A DNA stretch of 64,000 nt from Ariolimax columbianus (GCA_036924085.1 JAVGWX010000003.1:117115264-117179263); one strand, 5' to 3'. Counted from the first letter of the stretch, positions 1 to 12,365 are shown. A program made the numbers and translations. Notes: generated from the letters alone by a model not told the origin.

Positions 1-137
1 AGTAGCAAATATCGCAGTCAAGCTGTAAACTACGACACAACGCATTCCGTTCTCTGGACTACATTCTGCTACTTAAGCCCATACGTGGTTTGGTAGCGGG
101 GGATTGAGAACGAACGAAGCCAAGTCAAGTCAAACGA
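1..137 (+). repeat. Dispersed repeat R1, 3' part with pentamer tail
   Basis: Matches in sequence to copies at 1093-1290, 25497-25592, 25918-26230 and 40553-40905. It ends in GAGAACGAACGAAGCC followed by degenerate AAGTC/AAGCC pentamers, as in a SINE or LINE 3' tail. The 5' part lies outside the window. No coding capacity is visible. Confidence 0.7.
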
Positions 138-1092
138 CCAACGATATGCTCGACTTCTTCCTTAAGTGTCTCTACCTTGAGCCCAGTCCCGTTCCCGCCA
201 TCCATCGTGTTTTCTCTATCTCACGTCCTGACGTCCTTGTCACAAACAAAATAATGAGAGCGATATTCTGCCACAAACCTCTGCATGATGATCTTTATTT
301 CAACAACAGATATGATATACTCATTTGTATTATTGTTTTTTGCGTCAAACAGAACATAAGAGACCAGAAACACCACATTAAACATAACTGTAATGACGTT
401 TTCTTAGAAACAGTTGATAAGTGTGGTTGAATATCTGGTGTTGATTTCGCCCTTTTCAGTTAACAGCACACTCACGTAGCCTACAATTACGATGACGTAG
501 ATCTGCAACAGAAACGACTTAGAGGACCACTGAGTAGGAAGTCAGGCGAAGCCTTAAAGAAGAACTAGATGATTGTACATTATGTCACAATGTGTACGCT
601 GTGTCCGAAATTAGAAGTACATAGTATTAAATGAATGCATGCACATGTAATGATGTATGTACAATAGAATACAGACTTCTGATCCATTTCTACTTGGGAT
701 TACTTTTAGAATCCTTTAAATAAGTCTCAGCCTTTATATATCTGTTAAAGATTAAGGTGACATTTGATTATCTAGCTTTCCCCATTTCCATAAGTCCAGC
801 AATGATAAACCAAAGATGTATATTTTGCTCATATTTTAATTAATTTCTGGAAGATTATCTTCATATTATTTATAGAGCTAGATATATTTACGTGTTCTTT
901 TCTGTAATCTCTAATCTTTCATCTACACATGGACCAAATACAGCAATTACTTCGTTGCCATCTACGTATATTATGTATGTAACGTTTACTGTACCTGTAC
1001 TGCAGATACATTTGTTCAACGGCAATGTCTCCTCTGTCAAGAAGCATATGTTAGTTAATACAATATATTTGTGTTTGTTTGCAGATATCTTC
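138..1092. other. No recognised feature (between inverted R1 copies)
   Basis: AT-rich sequence with only short unconvincing open frames. It sits between two R1 copies whose tails face each other. I see no gene, RNA or repeat structure in it. Confidence 0.5.
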
Positions 1093-1290
1093 TTTTTCTT
1101 CTTCGTTCGTTCTCAATCTCCCACTACCAAACCCTGAAAGGGTAAGTAGCAGAATGTAGTCCAGAGAACGGAACGCGTTGTGTCGTAGTTTACAGCTTGG
1201 CTGCGATATTTGCACCTTTCGGTCCAACACTCTGACTTCAGCAAACATTTTTTGAGTACCGGGTTAGCATTCCCTCGTTTGCAGATATCG
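1093..1290 (-). repeat. Dispersed repeat R1, inverted copy
   Basis: Reverse-complement match to R1: the blocks CAATCTCCCACTACCA, AGCAGAATGTAGTCC and TTGTGTCGTAGTTTACAG recur in the other copies. It is longer than the copy at 1-137 because the part 5' of the shared block is present. Confidence 0.7.
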
Positions 1291-1299
1291 TTTCCAGAT

Positions 1300-3260
1300 G
1301 CCATACGGTTTTACTGGCCTTGCATGTTTAAACACTATAAATAAAGCCATATTCTGGTTACTCAACAAATTAGGCCTATTCACCGTAAAATAATGTTTGC
1401 ATTAAAAGGAAAGATTCCGTTTACACTCCACTCTGGCATATTGCGAATATGGTGTTAGGCTCATATTTTTCTTGACCATCGGTACATTGGGGGGAAGGGG
1501 GGGGGGGGGGGGGGGGGAGTGGTAAATATCACGTCGGCCGCCTTTACTTCCCAAATTAGACTGATACCCACTTATTGAGGCTGGATTAACCAATAGTTTA
1601 GCGATTGATTGTCAGTAGTCTATGTTGTAATATGAAAATCATCGGTTTAAACAGTTCACATATTCATATGTTCATATTCATTCATAATTCATTTCATATG
1701 TTCAACGGAAAATATCTAGCAACAAAAAAATGTGTAATCTTAGGGAAAGTAAAAAAATAATGCAAACATGTTGTTTTCATTCTCTTGTTTTGTTAAACAA
1801 AAAATATTTCTTGCGATACTAAATTCATTTTTGTAGATTCCAATTCATTTTCTAATCCAAAATTGTCCATGTTAATATTGCAGCACAGCAATGCATTTAA
1901 AAAATGCAATTAACAGTTATATGTAAAATGCACAACTAAGTTATACTCAACATAAACAGAATACGACAACTGTTCCCTTCGTAGCATGTCGTACAATATA
2001 GGTAAAGAGGGTTGTGGTTGGGGCTAGCAACCTCATTGTGCAAAAAAGATTGCCATTAAAATCGGCCACTGCAACAGATCAGATGAATGCTACGTGTAAA
2101 AGGCAAAGCCGAATAAACAACACATGCCTCACAATAGAGCGGAAAAGTACATGAATTAATGAATAAATTAATGAATGAAGATGAATAAATGAAGGAATAA
2201 ATGAATGAAATACTTAAAAGATCAGCACTTTAACGCTCACATTTGGAGACAAAGCATTTTTCTAAAACGACTGAAATATGAACACTCTCGTGGCACTCAG
2301 ATTGAGATATTATTTTGTATCTTGATAAAAACAAAGCTGATGACGTACAGATAATGTTACAACAACTATGGCAGATCTATGGTTCACCGAGTGACCCTAT
2401 TTGTCACATTTGTTGAGTATACGAATCCATACGCTTCTGCAGCCTGCCCGGATTCTGCGAACGGCACAAGTTGTTGGTAATGTCCGCTAGGCGCATCATG
2501 AAGCAGACAAGGTGCAGTGAGATGAGTTTAGGCATTTGTTCGTCGGAGAGTAGAAGAGGGGTAGGGAAGGGAGACGTAAATAATGGTATAAACATTATTT
2601 AAAGTGTCTTTGAAATGTTCCAACATTTACGTCACTTCCTGGGAGACGATCGTATAGAACTGCCCCGCCTGGCGGGGAACAAAACAGTTTCTCAGTTCGC
2701 AGAGGAGAATTTCAAGGCTGTATATTCCTCACATAGGTGTCACACGTACGACAGAGCCTGCCGCCCTGCTAAGACATGACTCCGCTGAGTTGATTGCTGC
2801 CTTCGTTAGAGTAGTTGAAGTTGAGGTCTGAAGACGAACGAGAAAGAAGAAGAAGAAATCACATCTTGTTACATAAGTCTGACCCTGGTGTCGTCTTCGA
2901 TCGCGATGAGCAAATAAGTTTAAAATTAGTATTTGTCAATTTACATCAGCTCAAACTGCCACCTCAGTACGAGATATCTTTATCACCAACAGACAGGAAC
3001 ATTAACTCATAATAACACATTAGAAAGTGATGTACATACATACATACACACACATACGCAAATACACATATACATATATACTATATTTGGTAGTATAACA
3101 TGTGAAAGGACATTTCAATAGCAACATGTTTCTTAAAGGTGTTAGTTTGATAGAATTCCCAAAGAAAATCCCATTATTTACAGCAAATGAAGTGGCTACC
3201 TGGTTGTGATGGTTCAAATCTAAGGAGTACTTATTATTCCTCTTTCTTCTTTGTGTTTTG
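1300..3260. other. Unannotated intergenic DNA
   Basis: AT-rich, with a poly-G run at about 1495-1517, AATGAATAA-type short repeats near 2150-2210 and ACAT/ACAC dinucleotide-like sequence near 3028-3080. Open frames here are short and have no recognisable domains. Confidence 0.5.
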
Positions 3261-3267
3261 GTACATG

Positions 3268-3490
3268 TAATATGAGTGCTACTGCGGCAGCGAGGCGCAG
3301 GGATGAAACTGGGTTTCACTCTCCCAACACACCGACATCGAATTCCACCATGTCCAGTTTGAAAGACTGCTGGGTTTTTTTCCTGGTACGATCGCTTCCT
3401 CGACGTACAGAAAGTAATGACAACCTACCGTACTTGCACAACTGTCCAGAAACATAAAACAGCCACATCGATTGCCCATTGTAAGAGCGC
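3268..3490 (+). repeat. SINE-like repeat S2, degenerate
   Basis: Aligns with 43690-43915: shared blocks include TGTCCAGTTTGA, GAAAGTAATG-CAACCTAC and AAAACAGC. The tRNA-like B box is eroded here (TCGAATTCC) but intact in the other copy. Confidence 0.55.
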
Positions 3491-4089
3491 CGTTCTACTA
3501 CTTATCATTACTACTCGTACTAACATGGGTGCATGCAAATCTGTTTTAACATAACTGTAGCTAGATTGTTGGTAACATTGTCATACGATGCTTAATACGT
3601 ATATAGTGCCGTGGTGGTCTGAAAGAATCTTAAGATGCATCTTTCACATAATTTCTGGAGGATATTCAAGTGCTGTCTAATTGCGACTGTACATTAGGAC
3701 ATATAAATTGAACACAAGACACTAGAAATCACCGATTGCACTTAACAACTGTCTCTCACACATTCTATAGGGAACTGGCATTACATAAATGTTATAATGC
3801 GTGCGACAGACATTAACTATTAATGGAGGGTATCAAAAACTACCAGTAAAATTGACAAAAGTTAATCCATGAAGTAACGATCCTCTGGCATAGACACTGA
3901 ACCAACGTTTAAAGATAGAAAGGAGAACACTAACAAATAACTTATTAATGTTTTTAACTCGTTAGTGGCCAGGTAGGAGCAAAAAGTATTCATAATTATG
4001 TGATATGTACTGATCACGACCTCCAACTTCATTGCACTAGTAATAGTTGCCCGTCGCAAGCGTTAGACATGTATACTCAAATGTAACCG

Positions 4090-4850
4090 AGTATGATTGT
4101 ATATTCTGATCCGAGCGAGACAAACTCTAACGTCATTCGGTCACACGTGGATAGCGTATCTTGCGTTCTGTCCATTCGTGCAGCTTACTTTTCCTGCGTT
4201 GTATGGATGATGATCTTCCCGGCGATGCGAGCTCCATATGTGAAGCAGTGCGATAGGCTGAGCAGTCCTAAGCAAACAGATCCCAGGAGGTGACATCAAT
4301 GAGGTATGTTCAGAGATACTTTCTTTGTGTCGTTTCGTCTGTTTCCTCCATACTCGCTTCTCTGTGCTGAGCTCACCATACAACAGCTGCTTAGGGAAGA
4401 CCTCAAGGAATATGAAAACATGTCTAGTCCATCTGATTGGTGCTGTCTGCAGCAGCGTATTGATTCACGAGAGCCTTGCACTGCTGGGGCTTACTGGGTT
4501 GGCCACTCTGTTGAGCAACCAATCCCGTTCAGCTGGCCGAGAGTTTTCTAGCACGTCGAAATAGGTTGTCCATGTTTTGCGTGCGTATAAAGAGATGGTT
4601 AGTACAACAGCAATATTTACGTTGATCTATGTAGCAACACTGCTTGCTTGCCGGTGCCTGTACTCTTCTAAAAGTTGCACGTGCCTCCGAAATCATGTTG
4701 CAAACATCAATATTGGCTTGTTTGGTAAGAGTACTGCCAAGGAAGGTGAAACTATAAACTGCTTGTAGATGTTGGTCCTAGACAGTGATGTGTGTTTCAT
4801 GGTGGGGTTTCCAGGGAGCAAGAAGAAACATTACTTCTTTGTGTGTGTAT
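4090..4850 (-). mobile_element. RTE-type LINE C-terminal fragment, decayed
   Basis: Read on the minus strand, broken frames give the C-terminal signature of RTE-type ORF2 proteins: a VVLTISLYARKTWT segment near 4600, then PKQLLYGELSTEKR near 4370-4400 and a basic tail. Several stops and frameshifts separate the pieces, so this is a fossil. The same signature recurs at 35-36 kb, 38.6 kb and 45.3 kb. The two small ORFs at 4141-4383 and 4296-4481 are parts of it in different frames. Confidence 0.7.
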
Positions 4851-4867
4851 ATTGATCAAATCTATTA

Positions 4868-5160
4868 GTTAGTTATTGGCCATCGCAAATGGTTTTGTCT
4901 TAATGGTGAAACGTATGCTGTTTTTTTTGTGTGTGGAATATAGTCAAGACAAAACTGCCTTGGTCATCAACATCACTCTCTAGTCCCGGGCTACCTTGGA
5001 CCAGTGCCAAGACATAAGTCAAGACGACGGAAATAACTGAGGATGCAGGCATTTTGGTCCCAACTCACTTGAGACTATTTCCGCTCATCACTTTGAGAGT
5101 CGAGTGCCTTACCGCTCGACAATAAAACTCACCGTTTGAGCGATGTGTCATAAACATGTT
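4868..5160 (+). repeat. Dispersed repeat D (about 290 bp)
   Basis: Begins with GCCATCGCAAATGG, continues with a CATCAACATCACTCTCT block and GATGCAGGCA. The same order is found at 5745-6060, 36516-36790 and, inverted, at 23560-23855. Probably a SINE or MITE; no clear Pol III boxes or terminal inverted repeats were established. Confidence 0.6.
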
Positions 5161-5744
5161 ACTATCTGAGCAGGGCCCAATCTCTCGTAGGCGATGTGTT
5201 AATACATTATTGTTTGCTCCTGTGTACATTTTCTAGCCACACCAAAATGGCGTTGTCCCCAAACAGTACATAGGATGCTAGTCCCGTGAAGTTCAGATGT
5301 GTGTACTGGACCGTGGTAATATGATACAGGGTAACAGAAATACTATTTCAAATAGCCGAAGACAATTCTATGATAATCAAATGGAAAAACACCACAAAAT
5401 AAACGAACCACCTAATCTAAACGAAAAACTACAACACGTTTCCAAAGCTATTGAACGCAGCTGAAAACATATTAGTGGTCTTATGCGTATCCTGATCTGA
5501 ATACGCATTAAGCCGCAGTTATCACTAAATAAGAGATTTAAACTGGTTCCTTTTGTCACACTTGTGATAGGAGCTTCGGCGTCTCAAATTGAATAGCTTC
5601 CTATCCGTCCTGTAACTTTATACATGTTCCATACAAATCACGATGCTGTTTCTGGCATTAATTCCAGACTGTTTCGAGGTGCAATTATCATGTAAACCGT
5701 CCCGCAACCAGTTCGTGAACGAGTAACTTCTTCTGGATACAATC

Positions 5745-6060
5745 AGTTACCCATCGCAAGCGAAGATGGCGACATCAACAGACTGTTTTTATCTTGATGA
5801 TGTAATATGTACTGCATTTTCATTTTAGTGAGAAAAAAGCGCCGATCATCAACTTCTCTCTCGTCCGGAGGTACCTTGTACGAGTGGCAAGACAACCAGT
5901 CAAGACGAATGGAAGTAACTCAAGATGCAGGCACCCATAGCTACCTCCCTTGAGACCAGGTATCGCATGAAACTCGCAGGAATCGACCGCCAACCTATTT
6001 ATGTTCAACCTTTAAACAGGTGATTGTCTTACCTCTCGCCTACGGCTCGATATGCCTTGT
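5745..6060 (+). repeat. Dispersed repeat D, second direct copy
   Basis: Begins CCCATCGCAAGCGAAGATGG and keeps the block order of the family: TTGATGATGTAATATG, TCATCAACTTCTCTCTCGTC, CAAGATGCAGGCACCC, TTGAGACCAGGTATCGC. Lies about 580 bp from the previous copy in the same orientation. Confidence 0.65.
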
Positions 6061-6214
6061 TCAGCAGATGAAAAAAACTCGAGCCAGAATTTTTCCAGCG
6101 ATCTAGAGTAAAGACATTCCAATGTTGTTATTACAAGATTAACGAGTGCATTTGTGTTTGTACATGTGGACAATGGTGGTATCTTTCAGTACCTGCGTTA
6201 TATTACATGCATAC

Positions 6215-6610
6215 CCAAATTTAGCAAAAGACGCTTAGGTTTGTGTAGCAACACTGACCATACCGCTTTGTAAACGTCAGCAGGAATAGCATGTGACCCA
6301 GCGCATTTACTGCAGGACATTAAGCTTTTTTGCTCTTTCGACATTATCTGTATTGGGCAGGATATCGAACCTTTTCTTGATAGCGACTTTAGGTATGCAT
6401 GTTATAACTAGTTCGCTGATGGTGTACGGACTGTATACGAGTTGTATAACACTGAAGTGCTCTGCCCAACGCTTCATAATAAGGACTGTGTTTGTTAGTA
6501 GTACACGTCATCAGCATTAAGTACAGGAGATGAATTATGGGACCAGGAACCGTAGACTGCTTTCTAGACATCGGGAAAACCTTTTCGAGTCATTTAAGTA
6601 TACAGATAGG
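6215..6610 (-). mobile_element. RTE-type LINE fragment, region just before RT
   Basis: The minus strand reads KRWAEHFS, then a stretch resembling ISELVITCIPKVAIKK, the linker between endonuclease and reverse transcriptase in RTE-type ORF2 proteins. Frameshifts and stops interrupt it. It is a relic with no coding potential. Confidence 0.6.
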
Positions 6611-6770
6611 GGGATTCCATCTGCGTTACAGTCAGGAACATCGTGGCCTGCCGTCTGAAGTAACCCTCAGGATGTAAAAAGAGGCACTGCAACCCGCTAT
6701 CAAATAAGCGTCAACATGTTTACCCACTCAGCCCTAGTAGCATCTATAATTGCAGCTTCTGTTTCTGTTT

Positions 6771-7612
6771 CTAAGAATTCACGTCACTGCACTCCGGGCA
6801 TACCCATAGGTGCTCAGTCTCTCTCATCAAATGGCGTAAGGTATGGATGCTGATGATCCCTGTAGCTCGCTGGTTGTACAATCTCCTGCGCCGTCCTCTC
6901 ATGCGCCCCACTCCGCTCAAACCTCGTTTAATGTAGAAACTTTGCAGTCTGTGGATTGATGCTTCATCTATTGCGGTGCCCTCATCCAGCAGGTGGTCAT
7001 TGATTGATTTCAAAATGTTACTTCTATCCATCACTAATGTGCCCATGATGGTAGCTTTTGAAGCCATGATGTCAGCTCTTTCCTTGACCTGAACCCCGGC
7101 ATGAGCAGGACAGTAGATCCCTGTCAACGCCTGGAGGTTTGAGGCCTCAACAGCTGCTATCCACTCGTACCTAAGCCATCCCTTCTGTATTATCTGAAGT
7201 ACGGCTTGCACATCTGTCACGATGATATCACACATTGTTATAGAAGTCTCAGATATCCATTTCACTGCTGAGGTCACTGCTTCCGTCTCCATTCTAATAC
7301 TGGAGGTTGTTGACATGTATGCCCTACTGCGCTCAGCAACGACCTCTCCTCTCACTCTAGCCGAGAAACCCCAGCAGCAACAGCAGCTAGTGAACTAGAT
7401 TTAAGAGTCAGAGCAGGATGTAAATCAGTAGTTCCATGTATTGGATAGGTATAGGGAGTTACACGCCAGTAGCATGCTGTTAGTGATGATGTAGTAGATA
7501 CTTTATCTATGTGAGATCTAACATTTTGGGATGCAGGATGAACGGTTTGTTTCTCTCGTTGTCTCCCCGGTAAACCAGAGACCATGATGATCAAGCTTAC
7601 AACATTGGACAT
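6771..7612 (-). pseudogene. LINE RNase H-like domain relic
   Basis: The 194-residue frame at 6771-7355 has the layout of the type I RNase H domain at the C-terminus of RNase H-bearing non-LTR elements. Visible motifs are RMETEAVTSAVKW (Glu region), IIVTDVQAVLQI (Asp region) and YCPAHAGVQVKERAD (His and last Asp region). A Cys-rich end LWVCPEC follows. The first catalytic Asp (expected in DGS) is not visible: the sequence there reads SCCCCWGFSARV, so the domain looks inactive or truncated. It sits directly downstream of the last receptor exon. A host RNase H is possible but unlikely. Confidence 0.7.
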
Positions 7613-7635
7613 CTTTAATCAAGCATTCTAGAAGG

Positions 7636-7797
7636 TTACAAGGAATGCATTAGAATATCTTCTCTGGTTCTCGTACTGCCTGTGGCAGATCTGCCACTGT
7701 TATCGTTCGAGAATATTCTCCTCAGCTCTATGCGGAACTTCTTCCCTGAAAGGATGTAGATGAAGAAGTTGGAGGCGTAGTTGATATTGGTCACTGC
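7636..7797 (-). CDS. GPCR exon 6 (last): end of TM7, helix 8, C-tail, stop
   Basis: Encodes 53 residues and a TAA stop at 7636-7638. It starts AVTNINYASNFFIYILSGKK. NFFIY occupies the NPxxY position with Phe instead of Pro, as in many invertebrate peptide receptors, and LSGKKFRIELRRIF is the amphipathic helix 8. The acceptor on the minus strand is TTTCACAG at 7798-7805. Phase is 0, matching the donor of exon 5 at 10622, so TM7 is joined across a 2.8-kb intron. The tail is short and Ser/Thr/Arg-rich (SATGSTRTRED). Class A receptor identity rests on all six exons together. Confidence 0.9.
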   Translation of the reverse strand, partial: AVTNINYASNFFIYILSGKKFRIELRRIFSNDNSGRSATGSTRTREDILMHSL

Positions 7798-7805
7798 CTG
7801 TGAAA

Positions 7806-8990
7806 GGTGAACAAATACACGATGTTACTGAAGAACATTGAGTACTATGTCTGAGTAAATATAACAAAGTGTAAAGAAGAATAAACATGTAGCTGGTAAT
7901 AATTTCGAAAAAATCGGGGTCTCGTGGTGGGAACTAAGTATACGGCATAGGATAGGAACTGGTGGAATCAGTTATGACCTTATGCTCCAAGGGGAGCCAA
8001 TGATGATGATAATGATTATAATAATCGTTCATATAAACATTTTCAAAAAGTCATTTCTGTTCGCGAAATATTCGAATCCGTATTGAATCCATCACAAATC
8101 TGTTTTAAGCTAAATCAAATCCCAAAAATGAATCAAATGAAAGAAATGTGGTCAGGTACATCCCATTCATTCCCTCCTGTGAGGCATGAGGCCATCAATG
8201 CAGTTGAACCCTGTGAGTTGTGAATTGTGTTATTTGAATACTTGTAGAGTTCCCTAATTCCTTTATTGAAATGTTATGACATGCGTGTTATGACTAAGTA
8301 AGATACTCTTCCTCATTATTGGGCGCCAGGATCCAGATAATCAGCGCAACTCACATTTACAGCGTAATTGTTTGTAACGGCAACATGATAACGTAGGTTA
8401 TCTCATATACGACTACTTCCAGTAGAACTATTTGTCAGTAGCAACTTGTCGATCTTTGTTATGCAACCACTAACAAGGAAAACGAACAGACGTTACATTT
8501 TGCAACGACTGCAAGAGAAAACTATCCTAAAAATTGTTTTTGAGAATAAATCTTTTGAAGTGATATTTATCGGGAGTCGTCTACTAGTTCAATTCTCAAG
8601 AAAACTAGGTTAATCTCTAAATATGTACTTATAGTCTATTGGCACCCAAGAAGAGAGCAAAATCACACACTATAATTTTCCCAGCACCGACTGCAATGCG
8701 TACAGAATTGGTGGCGTGCAATTGGGGAAATACGTCATCACTGAAAGTTAATTGCTACATAATTCACCGCTGTACAAGTGCCAGGAAATATGTTTATACA
8801 AGCCTTGAATTATAAGGCGAACTACAATAGTGGTCATTTACGTCATATGAAACAGATTTAAAGTTATATTACCGAATTCGGGGTATTGTTTCTGTACATT
8901 CTTACTTCCAGTAGGCTTTTCGCTTGTTTGAATTGAAAAAATGCCCTATCAGTTGCAGAAATGGGCATTAACAAAAAAGATTAAAGAAAC
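7806..8990. other. Intron sequence, nothing recognised
   Basis: Part of the 2.8-kb intron between receptor exons 5 and 6. AT-rich, with no long open frame or repeat I can name. Confidence 0.5.
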
Positions 8991-9002
8991 ATTGTAACAA
9001 CA

Positions 9003-9281
9003 GAGATTAAATGCCTACGCAGAACGTTAGGAGTAACAATATTGGAGAGAATCATATACGAAGAAATTAGGAGACACGTAGGTACAACACCAGTGCTAGA
9101 CCTCATCAAGAGACAGCAAACCAAATGGTTCGGCCTAGTGACACGTCAGACGCCAGATAGTGTCCTTCAGAAAGCTTTACTATACAGATACAATGGATAC
9201 AAAGCCAAGGGTCACTCCAAAAAAAAGATGGATAGCAGAATTTACAGAAGCAGTAAAGCTCCCCGTGTGCCATGCACGTAG
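9003..9281 (+). mobile_element. RTE-type LINE C-terminal fragment
   Basis: Open for about 93 codons: EIKCLRRTLGVTILERI, then EEIRRHVGTTPVLDLIKRQ and TKWFGLVTRQTPDSVLQKAL, then YRYNGYKAKGHSKKK. This is the conserved C-terminus (W-F-G-H/L-V-T-R block and basic KARG..KKR block) of RTE-type ORF2 proteins. Only the end of the element is present. It lies in the intron between receptor exons 5 and 6, antisense to the receptor. Confidence 0.8.
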
Positions 9282-9844
9282 CAGGGCCCGGTCAAGAAAC
9301 CTCTTCATAACCTGATGCTAAAATGCATAAGCAGGACACAAAGTGAATAATAAAAAAAACAAAAGTGCAATTTCATTAGTTGTAGAATCTTTTAATATAG
9401 ACGTCTTTATGTGATATAGCCTTCAATTGTCGCATATAAATATAACACAAGTTTGTTCTGTGATAGTACTGGTGATAACATCAGCAGCATAATTATAATA
9501 CATATTAGGAAACCAATTTTATGTGAAATGACTGAGAAAATGTCCAGATACGTTTTGACATTTTAAAGTTGCTTTTTTAGACTTCGTTTTAATGATGTTA
9601 CCGCAGCAAAAAATGTGCAAAGGACATGTGCCACAATAACTGGAGTGCAAAATTACTTATTTCCCACGACTTCTGTCCATGTTGTTCCTGTATCACACTT
9701 TATATAAGCTTGCTAAACTATGGACTATCTTCTTTTTCAGTGTCATCTGTATCTTTATTTAATAAATTGTTGTCTCCTTTCAAGGCATCTGCTAACAGCT
9801 CTTGTGTTATTACATATACAATACGTCTACTACTGTTCCTACTA

Positions 9845-9941
9845 TAACTACTACTGCTACTACTACTTCAACTTCAACATTACTACTAATAATAATAACA
9901 ATACGACTACTACTATTACTAGTACAGTATTGCTGCTGCAT

Positions 9942-9981
<40 letters not shown>

Positions 9982-10094
9982 CACTACCACTACCACTACC
10001 ACTACCACTACTACCACCACCACCACCACTACCACCACCACCACCACCACCACCACAACCACTACCACTACCACTACCACTACCACTACTACTA

Positions 10095-10134
<40 letters not shown>

Positions 10135-10136
10135 AA
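9845..10136. repeat. Trinucleotide microsatellite (ACT/ACC)n
   Basis: Nearly pure (ACT)n and (ACC)n blocks from about 9940 to 10133, with a degenerate lead-in from 9845. It creates artificial poly-Leu, poly-Tyr/His and poly-Val open frames on both strands. Confidence 0.95.
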
Positions 10137-10621
10137 TGACTAACATTATTGCATCTTCTTGATGTTTTGTATTCTTATGCAAAATAGAGGTGGAAAAGCC
10201 ACCTTCGATTATTTTTTTGTAATTGGTTCGTTCCCATCGTCTTCGACTTTTTACAGAGGAGCTCTACTATCTCTTTTCTAGTGTTCTTCTTCATATGTAT
10301 GTCTGCATTCACAATTTTGTGTCCTTTTATTAAATCATTATTTTCACAACTTGACGTTAAAAGAAGGTTTAAGGTAAATATAATCTCAAAGCAGACACTG
10401 ACTTCGTTTTGAGACTTCAGCGTGTTTGTGAAATGAAATGACCGGTTCTCTTTTCGCTGCATTACCTTCCCAGAAAGTACGTCAGGTATGAATTTACAAC
10501 TGGGTCGACAGGGGCGTGTCGGTAACGGAAATTGAAATGGGTATGTTCACCATGAGAAGCAAGTGTTCTACCACTAATCATGCGCTCAAAAACGAGACAA
10601 AATACGTCAATGCAAAGATAC

Positions 10622-10800
10622 CTGCAGAAAATGCATCCACGGCACGATGGCGAGGAAGGTGTGGGCAAATGCCTCCCCATTCTTCTGGTGCAGTACATGT
10701 ACAGTGATTGTTAGGATGACCAAAGGCGTCGTTGTCGCTAGGTAAGTACAGGAAATGGCAATCAACATGCGAGTAGTCCTGTTGTATCTTTGTGAATTCC
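10622..10800 (-). CDS. GPCR exon 5: end of ICL3, TM6, ECL3, start of TM7
   Basis: Encodes 59 full codons after two bases completing a Gly codon split with exon 4. The order is NSQRYNRTTRMLIAIS (end of loop 3 into TM6), CTYLATTTPLVILTITVHV (TM6) and FAHTFLAIVPWMHFLQ (TM7 start). Minus-strand acceptor TTTAACAG lies at 10801-10808, donor CAG/GTATC at 10621. The TM6 toggle position (normally CWxP) reads TTTP, so Trp6.48 is absent while the kink Pro6.50 is kept. Phases agree with exons 4 and 6, which is strong evidence for real splicing. Confidence 0.9.
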
Positions 10801-10859
10801 CTGTTAAATCAGAATGATTGACGAGCTGTAAAGATTACAGATACACATCCCGTACACAT

Positions 10860-11400
10860 ATTATATAAATACGAGAAAGCCATCTATACATAGATCATAT
10901 GAACTAAAGAATGACATATGCACACACATCATATCAACTAGAGAATTAAATCTGTACACACATCATATCACTAGGCAATGACAATCTGTACACACATCAT
11001 ATCAAATAGAGAACGACACATGTACACACATCATATAAACTAGAGAATGACATCTGTACATACATCAAATCGACTAGAGAATTACATCTGTACGCACATC
11101 AAATCGTCTAGAGAACGACAGTTGTACACACATCATATCAGCTAATGAACGACACATTAAACACATCATATCAACTGGATAACGATAGTTGTACACGCAT
11201 CAAATCAACATGAGAACGACAGTTGTTTACACATCATATCGATGCAAGAAGGATAACTGTACACACATCATACCAACTAGAGAAGTACACCTGTACATAC
11301 ATCATTTCAACACAACGTGTTAATTACGTACACAAAATCAACAAGAGAATGAGAACAGTACAAACATTAAATCAACACAAGAGGGATTACAGTAAATACT
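10860..11400. repeat. Degenerate minisatellite, about 33-36 bp unit
   Basis: Repeated GTACACACATCATATCAACTA followed by GAGAATGACA-like ends, at least 13 diverged units. It lies just upstream of receptor exon 5, in its intron. Confidence 0.85.
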
Positions 11401-11850
11401 CAATCTCAGCATGAGAATTGTACAGTACATACACCATCTCAGCATGAGAATTGTCACAGTACATACACCATTTCAGCATGAGAATTGTCACAGTACATAC
11501 ACCATCTAACATGATAATTTTCACAGTACATGCACCATCTAACATGATATATGCCACAGTACATACACCATCTCAGCATTAGAACTGTCACAGTACATAC
11601 ACCACCTCAACATGACAATTGTCACAGTACATACACCATCGCAGCATGCGAATTTTCACAGTACATACACTATCTCAGCATGAGATATGTTACAGTACAT
11701 AAACCATCTCAGCATGAGAATTGTCACAGAGCATAAACCATCTCAACTTGAGAATTGTTACAGTACATACACCACCTCAGCATGAGAATTGTCACAGTAC
11801 ATACACCACCTCAACATGTAATTGTCACAGTACATATATTATCTCAATAC
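11400..11850. repeat. Minisatellite, about 34-bp unit, related to the previous array
   Basis: Repeated CACAGTACATACACCATCTC and AGCATGAGAATTGT, about 13 units, better preserved than the neighbour at 10860-11400. The similar length and TACA(C/T)ACA core suggest one family that drifted along the array. Confidence 0.85.
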
Positions 11851-11924
11851 GGAATGATAGGAGAACATACATGAAATCATCAGATAAATTATTCTCGTAC
11901 AAACATTATGTTAATATGATAACT

Positions 11925-12045
11925 ATCTAGCTACTTAATGTAATATTTGTTAATGTGATAACTATCTAGCTACTTAATGTAATATGTGTTAATGTGATAA
12001 CTATCTAGCTACTTAATGTAATATGTGTTAATGTGATAACTACTG
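11925..12045. repeat. Short tandem repeat, about 39-bp unit, 3 copies
   Basis: GTTAATGTGATAACTATCTA and GCTACTTAATGTAATAT recur three times, with a partial fourth ending at about 12050. Confidence 0.9.
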
Positions 12046-12139
12046 AATGTAATATCAATAGTACGATGGTCACAGTGCATTGCTGCTGTTTGCGAATGCC
12101 CACAATGAGTAGGTTACTATTTTGTGCGCCCTGTAAATA

Positions 12140-12365
12140 ACGTTAAGTGGCGGGTTGCAGTAGCTTTCCTCACATCCTGAACGTGCTAATGAAGGTGGAC
12201 CGGGGTCCTCCAGGCGGTTGTGCTATGATTGTCTTCATCTGCGTTTCACTCACTACTACGGGGATCTCGTCGATCCCTCACCTCGTTAGCCAGACTGCCA
12301 TTAAAACAGCCCGTTTCCAGGGAGGGCTACTAGGAAGCCGAGGTGAGAATCTTGGCCAGAATGTT
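12140..12365 (+). repeat. Dispersed repeat M, about 225 bp
   Basis: Nearly colinear with the reverse complement of 39265-39487 (shared blocks GGCGGGTTGCAGTAG, CCCGTTTCCAGGGAGG, CTAGGAAGCCGAGGTGAGAA). Both copies are open in the same frame and start MAGCSS. The element family is unknown to me; coding is unproven. Confidence 0.65.

Noticed and set aside
7352..7612. 86-residue minus frame as a separate gene beside the RNase H relic
   Set aside because: No domain is visible and it overlaps the frameshifted upstream part of the same LINE relic.
9720..10182. Poly-Leu/Pro, poly-Tyr/His and poly-Val open frames
   Set aside because: Translations of an (ACT/ACC)n microsatellite in different frames.
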